Shown here piece by piece: positions 1 through 7,663 of a stretch of DNA of 64,000 nt (positions are counted from its first letter, which is position 1; each line of letters starts with the position of its first letter). The translations under genes and the position numbers were made by a program. Below the pieces are notes generated by a model. It ran no database searches. It had not been told where the DNA came from and saw nothing but the letters and a program-made list of their open reading frames with translations. The DNA is from Phaeodactylibacter sp. (GTDB taxonomy: Bacteria; Bacteroidota; Bacteroidia; Chitinophagales; Saprospiraceae): the NCBI RefSeq assembly GCF_022763345.1, contig NZ_JALEGS010000040.1:56342-120341 (forward strand), written 5' to 3'.

Positions 1-282
1 TTTCTGCCTCAGGCGCACGGCATCAGCGTTAACCGGGTGCACGGGTCAGCGGCTTCTATTGAGCAATTGAAGCACAACTACCCGGACGCGGAGATTGAGT
101 CGATGGAAGGCGCGGCATTCTTCTACGCCTGCCTGATGGAAAAGGTGCCATTTCTGGAAATCCGGTCCGTATCCAACTTTGTGGAGCCCCGCAACCGGGA
201 CAACTGGAAAGTGGAAGAAGCCCTTTCCGCACTGAATAAAACCCTTATCGAGCTGTTGCAATCGCTGTTCAACAGTTATTAG
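1..282 (+). CDS. mqnB: Futalosine hydrolase, C-terminal part (cut by window start)
   Basis: Only the last 93 residues are present; the frame is open from base 1, so the start lies outside the window. The phosphorylase-superfamily core is visible: a GISVNRVHG strand, then IESMEGAAFFYAC, where the Met-Glu-Gly binds the ribose, and IRSVSNFVEPRNRDNW. The last motif is typical of futalosine hydrolase rather than of general MTA/SAH nucleosidase. Futalosine hydrolase releases hypoxanthine from futalosine in the futalosine route to menaquinone and is cytosolic. The stop overlaps the last 4 bases of the convergent prmC gene. A related nucleoside phosphorylase cannot be excluded because the N-terminal half is missing. 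Confidence 0.8.
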   Translation, partial: FLPQAHGISVNRVHGSAASIEQLKHNYPDAEIESMEGAAFFYACLMEKVPFLEIRSVSNFVEPRNRDNWKVEEALSALNKTLIELLQSLFNSY

Positions 283-1121
283 CCTTTCACAGCCCTTAGT
301 ATCCGGGGCTTACCGCTCATGTCTTGCTTGAGCCTAGCCATTTTAAAACCCTGACTTTCAACAGTTTTAAGCACCTCAGCTCCATTGAACTCATTGAGCT
401 CGTAGTAGAGCATGCCCCCTGAGGAAAGATGAGCTTTCGCAAACCGGGCAATAACCTCGTAAAAGACAAGGGCGTTTTCGGTATCGGTGAATAGCGCCAG
501 ATGAGGCTCGTGCTCAAGCACGTGTTTGGGCATCAGCCTGGCTTCTGAGGGCGGAATGTATGGCGGATTGCTCACGATGAGGTCATAAACAGGAAATCGG
601 GGCCAGCTTTGTTCGTCAAGGATGTCGGCCTGCAGAAAATGGACAACTGATCCCAACTGGGCTGCATTTTGGCTGGCGACCTCCAGGGCACCCTGACTGA
701 CGTCCAGCCCGGCAACAGCCCAATTAGGACGGTGCTCCTTGAGGGTAAGTGGGATGCAGCCTGTGCCGGTACCAATATCCAAAACAGAACGCCCGGACCC
801 CACAGGATGGTCCTGCAATATTTCATAAACCAGTTCTTCCGTTTCCGCTCTTGGGATAAGCGTATCGGAGGTAACCGTAAACTTCAGCCCGTAAAAGTCA
901 GCCTGACCAAGGATATATTGCCAGGGTTCGCCATTGATTAGTCTTTGCGCGATGTCCTGAAGTCTTGACGCTTGCTCTGTTGGCAGCTCATCTTCCCGGT
1001 TCAGGTTACGGACCCCGAAAGCATCCTCGAAAACCAAACGGGCGATATTGCGGGCCTCCCGTTCATCGTATACGGCGGTAATCTGACGGACAAGCCCCCG
1101 GTAAGCATGGGCAATTTTCAT
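279..1121 (-). CDS. prmC: Release factor glutamine methyltransferase PrmC (HemK)
   Basis: PrmC methylates the glutamine of the GGQ motif in peptide-chain release factors, using S-adenosylmethionine. The 280 residues match the usual family length. An N-terminal helical domain (about 1-85) is followed by LIPRAETEELV, the SAM-binding loop DIGTGTG (115-121) and the catalytic NPPY motif (185-188, in SNPPYIPPSE) that holds the substrate glutamine amide. The ATG at 1119-1121 overlaps the stop of the upstream histidine kinase gene as ATGA, so the two are probably translated from one message. The 3' end overlaps the convergent mqnB by 4 bases. Confidence 0.95.
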   Translation of the reverse strand: MKIAHAYRGLVRQITAVYDEREARNIARLVFEDAFGVRNLNREDELPTEQASRLQDIAQRLINGEPWQYILGQADFYGLKFTVTSDTLIPRAETEELVYEILQDHPVGSGRSVLDIGTGTGCIPLTLKEHRPNWAVAGLDVSQGALEVASQNAAQLGSVVHFLQADILDEQSWPRFPVYDLIVSNPPYIPPSEARLMPKHVLEHEPHLALFTDTENALVFYEVIARFAKAHLSSGGMLYYELNEFNGAEVLKTVESQGFKMARLKQDMSGKPRILRAVKG

Positions 1122-2971
1122 TGCACAAAGGTAAGGATAAATGTAGAGCCCAGCCCAGGCTCGCTTTGCACTTCAATGCTCCCCCCAAGAGCTTCCACCT
1201 GCTGTTTGGTCATAAACAGCCCCAGGCCTTCCCCCCGGCTATCCTGATGCAGGCGCCCGCCCAGTTTGAAAATTTTATCCCCGTAGCGGTCCAGGTCAAT
1301 ACCGATGCCATAATCTCTTACCCGCACTACAATTCGATCCCCCTCCTGCACCCCGATAATATCCACGGTCTTCTTGCGCTTGGTGGTGCCGTATTTGATG
1401 GCATTGGTAACCAGATTGTGAAATATACTATCCAGATAGGCCGGTACAGACTGCACATAGAGGTCATCGGGCACTCCTACCAAAAACTGAATGCCTTCCC
1501 GGAAGACACTCTCGTTATTGAGCTCAATGACTCGGATGATGGTCTCCAGCAGATTGCACGGTACCCAGGTGGTCATATCAAGGCTCTGCTCAAAGTTCAG
1601 TAGCTCATTGACGTTGGAGAGGGTGTTATTGAGCCGGTTCACCGTCAGTCCCATCATATCGAGGTACTCCTCGTTGGAGGGCTCCGACCGGACCATTTCC
1701 AACAGCCCCATAATATTGGCCACCGATGACCGGATGTTATGAGACACCATAAAGGAAAAATCTTTGAGCCGCTTGTTTTGGTTAGTCGCTGTACGCAGTA
1801 ATTTCTGGTGCTCTACGGCAGCCGATTTTTGCTCTGTGATGTCCTCGAAAATTCCGTACCAGACCAACCCGCCATCCGCCTTGAGTTCAGGGCGTGCCCG
1901 CAGCCTGTTCCATCGGTGCTGCCCGGGCTCCGCAGATTTGACCCGGTATTCTAGATTCAGCTCGCTCAGGTCGCCGTTCACAGCATTGGCAATTGCAGCC
2001 CTCATCCGGTGTACATCATCTTCATGAATGGCCTCAAACCCTGGTTCTGCAGATATCCTGAGCAATTCCGGCGTCAGCGTGTGATGCAGGCGATTGACTT
2101 CCCGGCTGATGTACGGAAAATACAACTTGCCTTCTGGCGTGAGTTCCATTTGGAATACTGCGCCAGGTACATTCTGCATCAGCTTGCCCAACTGCTCTTT
2201 ATGCCGTTTTACGCTTTCCTGATACGCTTTTTCTTCAGAGATGTTCTCAGCGGTGGCAATGACGCCTATGGTTCGCCCATCTTCGTTGATGATAGGGCTG
2301 TCGATAATTTTAACTGGGAATATGCGCCCTGATTTGTCTTGATGGATTTGCTCACCACTCCACTGTTTGCCTGCCATTATTGCGGTCCGGGCTGCTTCCA
2401 AATCATCCGGGTTTTGCTCATGTACTGTAATATCAATCTGTTGTCCGAGTATTTCCTCCCGGCTGTAACCATAGATTCTTTCAGCAGCTTTGTTCCAGTA
2501 GGTCACCTTGCCTTCCAAATCAAAGGCCACCGCTGCCTGCCCAATGGTATCCAACAGCCGGCTTTTGAATTCTACTTCCTTTTGCAGCTTTTTGTGAAGG
2601 CTCAGGTCGTAGCCAATGCAAAGCACCTGAACAGGCACTCCGGCCTCGTTTACAACGGCTACAAATTCCCAGAAAGAAACCAACGTATCCATACCTGCAC
2701 CTGATGGTTTGCGCAATTTGCCAATCACGCTTTTGCCCGGATTGGACAAGCATTCCTGTACCATTGCTAAACAGGCGGCCTGGTCCTCACTGACAATAGA
2801 ATGCATGGAATCTTTACCAATCGCCTTTACCGGATCAACATTAAATTTTTTGCAAAACCAATTATTGAGGTAAGTATATTTTCCCTGCAGATCTGTAGCG
2901 ACGATGTAGATACTGTCGCTTTCCAATACTTTTGCCGCGATAGCGTCAACTAAAATCTGCTGTTCTAACAT
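1118..2971 (-). CDS. Soluble multi-PAS sensor histidine kinase
   Basis: A 617-residue protein if the ATG at 2971 is used; a longer frame exists only from a TTG at 3013 and adds a low-complexity leader, so I prefer the ATG. Three PAS modules come first (about residues 5-125, 135-250 and 260-385; the second ends in a PAC-like VIATAENISEEK). A HisKA dimerisation segment has the phospho-acceptor in MVSHNIRSS (His about 411). The HATPase domain shows an N box (NLVTNAIKYG, about 520), G1 (DYGIGI), an F-like KIFKLGG and G2 (GEGLGLF). No membrane span or signal peptide is seen, so it senses a cytoplasmic cue. No response regulator is adjacent. It is translationally coupled to prmC (ATGA overlap). Confidence 0.9.
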   Translation of the reverse strand: MLEQQILVDAIAAKVLESDSIYIVATDLQGKYTYLNNWFCKKFNVDPVKAIGKDSMHSIVSEDQAACLAMVQECLSNPGKSVIGKLRKPSGAGMDTLVSFWEFVAVVNEAGVPVQVLCIGYDLSLHKKLQKEVEFKSRLLDTIGQAAVAFDLEGKVTYWNKAAERIYGYSREEILGQQIDITVHEQNPDDLEAARTAIMAGKQWSGEQIHQDKSGRIFPVKIIDSPIINEDGRTIGVIATAENISEEKAYQESVKRHKEQLGKLMQNVPGAVFQMELTPEGKLYFPYISREVNRLHHTLTPELLRISAEPGFEAIHEDDVHRMRAAIANAVNGDLSELNLEYRVKSAEPGQHRWNRLRARPELKADGGLVWYGIFEDITEQKSAAVEHQKLLRTATNQNKRLKDFSFMVSHNIRSSVANIMGLLEMVRSEPSNEEYLDMMGLTVNRLNNTLSNVNELLNFEQSLDMTTWVPCNLLETIIRVIELNNESVFREGIQFLVGVPDDLYVQSVPAYLDSIFHNLVTNAIKYGTTKRKKTVDIIGVQEGDRIVVRVRDYGIGIDLDRYGDKIFKLGGRLHQDSRGEGLGLFMTKQQVEALGGSIEVQSEPGLGSTFILTFVQ

Positions 2972-3078
2972 TTTCGTGCATATTTGCGGGAAAGAGGAGG
3001 ACAACGGAGGCAATATTCATCCGTCAAAATCCGAATGCAATATAATTGATTTTTTCTAATTTTAGACAACTTCACTTG

Positions 3079-3504
3079 ATGCAAAAGGCAGCTGCTTACA
3101 CCCTTGGAGGGCTGGTTCTGATTGCGGGCCTGCTATTATATTCAGGCCACCCTGTGCTGAATCGGCCTGGCCCTTTTGGCCTGCCTGCGGGTAATTGGAT
3201 AGCATGGGCAGCCCTGATTGCGTTGCCGTCCGCGCAATTGCTTGGTTTATACCACAAGCAGAATAGGGAAAAGGACCCCCGGATCGGTGTTTTTTACATC
3301 GGCTCCCTGGCCGCCCTCACACTAAGCTTACTCTGGGGGGTACTGAGCTATGGATTAGCGGGTAACTGGGCTTTTGTGTTTCAGCAGCAGGAGGCTTTTG
3401 TCGGCAGTACAGAGGCGGCAAACTATTTCTTCTACCTCTCTGCTGCAACGGCGGCGCTCCCATTATTGATTTTGGTGCTTTACCTCATTTACCGGTCTCT
3501 GTAA
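3079..3504 (+). CDS. Small integral membrane protein of unknown function
   Basis: About 141 residues from the ATG at 3079; an upstream TTG at 3046 is possible but adds a polar leader. Four hydrophobic helices are evident (around residues 5-25, 37-57, 68-90 and 115-138), with a short polar HKQNREKDPR loop between the second and third. I do not recognise the family; its size suggests a DUF4293-type or similar Bacteroidota membrane protein. It is divergent from the histidine kinase gene, and its 3' end overlaps the convergent metal permease gene by 16 bases. Confidence 0.65.
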   Translation: MQKAAAYTLGGLVLIAGLLLYSGHPVLNRPGPFGLPAGNWIAWAALIALPSAQLLGLYHKQNREKDPRIGVFYIGSLAALTLSLLWGVLSYGLAGNWAFVFQQQEAFVGSTEAANYFFYLSAATAALPLLILVLYLIYRSL

Positions 3505-4391
3505 CCTTCAGCGGATACCGGGAGGGCCTGTTGGCGAAAACGTTGGGTAAGCACGCCGGTGGAGGGCGAAAACAGCACCGCCAAAAGCAGAAAAACACCT
3601 GAAGTGACGGCCATAGCCCCTGCTACAGACCCATCAATCCAGACAGCGAGATAGTATCCGCTTACCGCAGTGAGTAGACCGAGCCCGACAGTGAGCAACA
3701 GCATGTGGTGCAGCTTTTCCGTAAGCAAGTAGGCGGTTGCAGGAGGTACAATCAAAAAGGCGACCACTAAAATAGCGCCCACCGACTCAAAGGCGACCAC
3801 AGTTGTGACAGAAACTGCACTCATCAGGAGATAATGCCAAAATACCGTGGAAATCCCCACAGCAGCAGCGTACTCTGGGTTGAAAGTCGTAATCTTAAGC
3901 CCCCGGTAACCCAATGTAACCAAAAGCAGGATGAGCAGCAGTACTCCACCCAGAATCCAGACCGGCCTTGGGCCCAGTGAGCGGCCGCTTTCCGTTATCC
4001 AGAGGTCAAGCGGCACATAGGCAATTTCGCCGTAAAGGACACAATCCTGATCAAGGTCAACCTGCCCGGCGTAGAGCGAAATCAGTATAATGCCCATGGC
4101 AAACAGCCAGGTGAAGGTAATGCCAATAGATGCATCTATCTGCAAACGGGCCTTTTGATACAGGAATTCAATCATAAAAGTCGTAAGTACCCCCAGTGCA
4201 GCTGCACCGATCAGCATAGGCAATACATCCCGGGATTCTGATAACAGGTAGGCTATCACGATCCCGGGCAGTACCGCATGGGAAATCGCATCCCCCACCA
4301 TGGCCATTTTGCGGAGGATGAGGAAAGTGCCCAGCAGCCCGCAGCTTGTGGCAACCAGTGAACCGGTTAAAATAATCCAAAATGCATTCAT
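3489..4391 (-). CDS. Metal ABC transporter permease (TroD/MntD/ZnuB family)
   Basis: Inner-membrane permease of an ABC-3 importer for Mn, Fe or Zn. The 300 residues hold about eight transmembrane helices. The family signature is near the start (LRKMAMVGDAISHAVLPGI) and the EAA-like cytoplasmic loop near GLKITTFNPEYAAAVGIS. It lacks the C-terminal regulator domain carried by the preceding permease, so the pair would form a heterodimeric channel. Its ATG overlaps the upstream stop (ATGA at 4388-4391). It is the last gene of the four-gene operon and corresponds to chlamydial ytgD or treponemal troD by order. Confidence 0.93.
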   Translation of the reverse strand: MNAFWIILTGSLVATSCGLLGTFLILRKMAMVGDAISHAVLPGIVIAYLLSESRDVLPMLIGAAALGVLTTFMIEFLYQKARLQIDASIGITFTWLFAMGIILISLYAGQVDLDQDCVLYGEIAYVPLDLWITESGRSLGPRPVWILGGVLLLILLLVTLGYRGLKITTFNPEYAAAVGISTVFWHYLLMSAVSVTTVVAFESVGAILVVAFLIVPPATAYLLTEKLHHMLLLTVGLGLLTAVSGYYLAVWIDGSVAGAMAVTSGVFLLLAVLFSPSTGVLTQRFRQQALPVSAEGYRDR

Positions 4392-5695
4392 GAGTCAGAA
4401 GGTTTTGGAGGGTTCTGATAGGGAATGACCGCATCGTGCGGGTCCAGGATGGGGTGGTCCAACTCCCTGAGCAGTGCAGCTTCCACCTCAGGCGTTATCA
4501 CATGCTCAATAGCCTCTGCGGTATTGTGTACATGGTCGGCAGCGTAGTTCATCCGTTCGGTAAGGTATAATTCCCACAACCGGTGGAGGCGGACGACCCG
4601 GCGGCTCTCCTGAAGCCCGGTAGGCGTAAGAGCGTAAGTACTGGCCCCGTGCTTGTGCAATAGCCCCTTAGCAACCAATTCCCTAAGCCCCAGTTGCAGC
4701 GCCCGGTCTTCAAAGGGACGCTGTTGCCGGAGTGCCTCCACAGTCACGGTGGCAACAGGTGCATCTGCAGCTTCACCAATCCCGTAGAAAGCTTTTAAAA
4801 TATTTTCCTGACGGATTTTCCGGGCATTGCCACGCTGCAGGCGCAGGCGGGCCCAAATCCCCCGCTGCGGTGCCACCACCACGGAAACTACGGCAATCAG
4901 GGAAAGCAGCACTACAATCCAGGGGCCGGTTGGCATAGAGGGCGCGGTATAAGAAATCCAGGAACCAAACAGGCCTGAAAGCAATCCAAAAGCCGCAGCC
5001 AGCAGGACCATCACCTGAATCCGGTCAGTCCAAAAACGAGCAGCTGCCGCCGGCGTAATCAGCAGTGCCGCCATCAATACCACACCCACTGCTTGTATAC
5101 CGGTGGCCACAGCCAGTACGGTAATTGTGGACAGCAAAAACTCCAGCCTTCGCACAGGAAGCCCGATACTTTTGGCGAAAGCAGGATCAAAGGAGATGAG
5201 CTTGAAGGAACGGAAAAAAGCCAGGACCAACCCTAGCAGCACTACCGCTACCCCACTGAAAACCCAAATATCCTGACGGGTCATGGCAGCAGCCTTTCCA
5301 AAAAGAAACTGGTCCAGCCCTGCCTGATTGGCACTGCCGGAATGCTGTATGGACGTGAGCAGCAGAATGCCTGCTCCGAAAAACACACTCAGTACCGCCC
5401 CTATTGCGGTGTCCATACTCAACTTTGTCCTGGAAGACAGGTAGTCCATCACCAGTAGGGATAGCCAGCCTGCAATAACCGCACCAACCAGAAGATAAGC
5501 CGGGTGTTTGTCTCCGGTGATGATAAACGACAAGCATACCCCCGGCAAAATAGCATGGGCAATAGCATCGCCCACCAGCGCCCGCTTGCGCAAAAAGGTG
5601 AAGGTCCCTACAATGGCCGCACTCATACCCAGCAGGATAGTGCCGGCAGTGACCAGGCGCACATTCGGGTCAGAAAAGGTGAAAAAATCGCTCAT
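4388..5695 (-). CDS. Metal ABC transporter permease fused to a DtxR/MntR-type repressor domain
   Basis: Residues 1 to about 283 form an ABC-3 family permease (FLRKRALVGDAIAHAILPGV near the N-terminus, eight or so transmembrane helices). Residues about 292-428 resemble a complete DtxR/MntR repressor. A winged helix runs through ALQLGLRELVAKGLL and TYALTPTGLQESRR. The dimerisation and metal-binding helices contain RLHRLWELYL and NTAEAIEHVI, which align with MntR His77 and Glu99/Glu102/His103; the DPH...IP tail is also DtxR-like. The same fusion, in the same gene order, is known in Chlamydia as YtgCR, where the C-terminal part is cleaved to give a metal-responsive repressor. No free-standing DtxR/MntR gene is adjacent. 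Metal specificity cannot be told from sequence. Confidence 0.92.
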   Translation of the reverse strand: MSDFFTFSDPNVRLVTAGTILLGMSAAIVGTFTFLRKRALVGDAIAHAILPGVCLSFIITGDKHPAYLLVGAVIAGWLSLLVMDYLSSRTKLSMDTAIGAVLSVFFGAGILLLTSIQHSGSANQAGLDQFLFGKAAAMTRQDIWVFSGVAVVLLGLVLAFFRSFKLISFDPAFAKSIGLPVRRLEFLLSTITVLAVATGIQAVGVVLMAALLITPAAAARFWTDRIQVMVLLAAAFGLLSGLFGSWISYTAPSMPTGPWIVVLLSLIAVVSVVVAPQRGIWARLRLQRGNARKIRQENILKAFYGIGEAADAPVATVTVEALRQQRPFEDRALQLGLRELVAKGLLHKHGASTYALTPTGLQESRRVVRLHRLWELYLTERMNYAADHVHNTAEAIEHVITPEVEAALLRELDHPILDPHDAVIPYQNPPKPSDS

Positions 5696-5696
5696 A

Positions 5697-6491
5697 TTAT
5701 TTAGGCTGATCTTTAAAGGAGCGCTCCCGGATCGGGAAATCCCGGGCTTTGACTAAATCGCTGACCTGAGAAAGGATGGTGAGCTGTCCTCCGTAGGCTT
5801 GCTTTAGGTATTCGGCAGTGAATACAGACGCCGTTGGGCCGCATTTGATCAGGCGGGTGTTGAGCAGAACCATCCAATCAAAAAACTGATGAGCCGTATG
5901 CAAATCATGGTGCACGATCAGTACGGTTTTCCCGGCCTTTTTCATATCCTGCAGCAAAGTCAGGATGGCTTCTTCAGAGGCGGCATCCACGCCGGCGAAG
6001 GGCTCGTCCATCAAGTAAAGGTCGGCTTGCTGAGCCAGCGCGCGGGCCACGAAAACACGTTGTTGCTGTCCACCGGAGAGTTGAGCAATCTGCCGGTCGG
6101 CAAACGGCAACATCCCTACTTTTTCAAGCGCTTCACTGGCCAGCCTGTGGTCTTCGCGGCTGAGCCGCCCCATTAGCTTATCCTTGCGGTAACGCCCCAT
6201 CAAAGCAACTTCCCGCACGCTGATGGGGAAATTCCAGTCCACACTTTCCCGCTGAGGCACATAACTAATCCGGGAGCGTACTTCTTCCAGGCTTTGACCA
6301 AATAGGCGGACATAACCACTGCTGGGCTGTATAAGCCCCATGACGCTTTTCAGCAAAGTGGTTTTGCCGGAGCCGTTCGGCCCAAGTACACCGATCAGCT
6401 GCCCTTCCGGTACTTGAAAGTCAATATCCCAAAGCACCGGCCGCCGGTTGTAGGCTACCGTTAAATTGTGTGTTTCAATTGCAGTTTTCAT
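5697..6491 (-). CDS. Metal ABC transporter ATP-binding protein
   Basis: The cytosolic ATPase of the Mn/Fe/Zn importer. All nucleotide-binding motifs are intact: Walker A GPNGSGKTT (about 36-44), signature LSGGQQQR (about 139), Walker B LYLMDEPF and the H-loop IVHHDLHT. The 264 residues are typical of TroB/MntB/ZnuC proteins. It sits one base upstream of the permease-repressor fusion and 10 bases downstream of the binding-protein gene, so all four genes form one operon. Confidence 0.95.
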   Translation of the reverse strand: MKTAIETHNLTVAYNRRPVLWDIDFQVPEGQLIGVLGPNGSGKTTLLKSVMGLIQPSSGYVRLFGQSLEEVRSRISYVPQRESVDWNFPISVREVALMGRYRKDKLMGRLSREDHRLASEALEKVGMLPFADRQIAQLSGGQQQRVFVARALAQQADLYLMDEPFAGVDAASEEAILTLLQDMKKAGKTVLIVHHDLHTAHQFFDWMVLLNTRLIKCGPTASVFTAEYLKQAYGGQLTILSQVSDLVKARDFPIRERSFKDQPK

Positions 6492-6501
6492 GATTCCTGA
6501 T

Positions 6502-7428
6502 TTATCTGAGCGCTTCTACAATGGTACGGACGTTGGCCCGGACCATGCCAAGGTAAGTCCCAGCTTCTGTTCCTTCAGCGCCCATTGCATCAGAATAGAG
6601 CGTACCGCCAATTTGGGTAGTATGCTCCCGCTGTTTAACACCCTCCACAACCGCTTGGAGCGACTTCTCCGGCACCGAACTTTCCACAAACACGGCCTTG
6701 ATGCCCCGGTCGGCGATAAAATCTACCAGCTCTGATACGTCCCGCAGCCCAAATTCTGATACCGTTGAAATGCCCTGCAGCCCGCGTACTTCAATTCCGT
6801 AGGCCTGACCAAAGTACTCAAAGGCATCATGGGCAGTGATCAAGACGCGTTGTTTTTCTGGTATTTGTTGAATCTCAGAAGCTACCCATTGGTGTAGCGT
6901 GCTTAGTTTTTCCTGGTAGGCTTTGGCATTTGCCTGATAGCGGGATGCGTTTGCCGGATCAATCCGCCCCATCTCCGCTCCTATAATGCCGACCACTTCC
7001 GACCAAAGGCTGACATCAAACCATACATGCGGATCGTGCGCACTTGCATAATCGGTAGAATTGATCAGGCGGGCTTCCGGAAGCTGATCGGCTACAGCGG
7101 CTACCGGCTTTAAACGCGCCAGCTTTTCCAGCACTTCTCCCATTTTGCCTTCCAGGTGCAGCCCGTTATAAAAAACTGCATCTGCGTCAGTTAGCCGTTT
7201 CAGGTCGCCCTGCGTGGCTTTGTACAAATGGGGGTCAACCCCCGGCCCCATCAGCGCAACAACCTCGGCCTGATCGCCAACGACCTCCTTCAGGGCATCT
7301 GCAATCATACCGGTCGTTGCAACAATTTGAAGCTTCCCGCTATCCGTATTTACAGAGGTATCCGTAGCCTCACACCCCCATAGGGAGAGCAGGCAGAAGA
7401 AAAGTATAGTCGTTTTAAATAACCGCAT
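6502..7428 (-). CDS. Metal ABC transporter substrate-binding lipoprotein (TroA/ZnuA cluster A-I)
   Basis: First gene of the metal-import operon. The N-terminus is a lipoprotein signal (MRLFKTTILFFCLLSLWGC), so the protein should be membrane-anchored on the periplasmic side. Cluster A-I metal-binding residues are recognisable: His in GVDPHLYKAT, His in HDPHVWFDV, His/Asp in ITAHDAFEYFG and a late acidic ligand near LYSDAMG. It lacks the long His-rich loop of many ZnuA proteins, which leans towards Mn or Fe, but this is weak evidence. The upstream region carries a palindrome that overlaps a promoter -7 match. Confidence 0.93.
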   Translation of the reverse strand: MRLFKTTILFFCLLSLWGCEATDTSVNTDSGKLQIVATTGMIADALKEVVGDQAEVVALMGPGVDPHLYKATQGDLKRLTDADAVFYNGLHLEGKMGEVLEKLARLKPVAAVADQLPEARLINSTDYASAHDPHVWFDVSLWSEVVGIIGAEMGRIDPANASRYQANAKAYQEKLSTLHQWVASEIQQIPEKQRVLITAHDAFEYFGQAYGIEVRGLQGISTVSEFGLRDVSELVDFIADRGIKAVFVESSVPEKSLQAVVEGVKQREHTTQIGGTLYSDAMGAEGTEAGTYLGMVRANVRTIVEALR

Positions 7429-7484
7429 AGATTTGTCGCTTTTTCCTATTTGATGCTATGTGTACAGTGCTGCCGGTTCTTTTG

Positions 7485-7502
7485 TTTTAGACAAATCTAA
7501 AA
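7485..7502. promoter_or_regulatory. Candidate DtxR/MntR-type operator with embedded promoter element
   Basis: The 18-mer TTTTAGACAAATCTAAAA is a perfect inverted repeat (7485-7491 against 7496-7502, 4-bp centre) about 57 bp upstream of the metal importer start. Its size and AT-rich symmetry fit DtxR/MntR-family operators. On the minus strand the bases at 7492-7499 read TAGATTTG, an exact match to the Bacteroidota -7 element TAnnTTTG, so a bound repressor would block the promoter. A second copy of its core (TAGATTTGTC at 7428-7437) touches the start codon. The regulator is inferred, most simply the repressor domain encoded in the operon. Confidence 0.5.
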
Positions 7503-7663
7503 ATATTTTTCGGTTAGCCCATTAAGTTGCTCCGTTAGATTTCTGAAGGTGTTTTTGCTATTCGTTTTGTATCTTTCTGACAAGGTGTAGCCCTTATTTC
7601 AAAAAACAATCCTCAATCATGCAGCAACGGGATTTGTACCATTGTTTAAATCATAAAACTTCT

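Noticed and set aside
7552..7577. Promoter for the beta-propeller gene (TTTTTG ... TATCTTTC)
   Set aside because: The spacer is only 12 bases and the -7 box has a mismatch.
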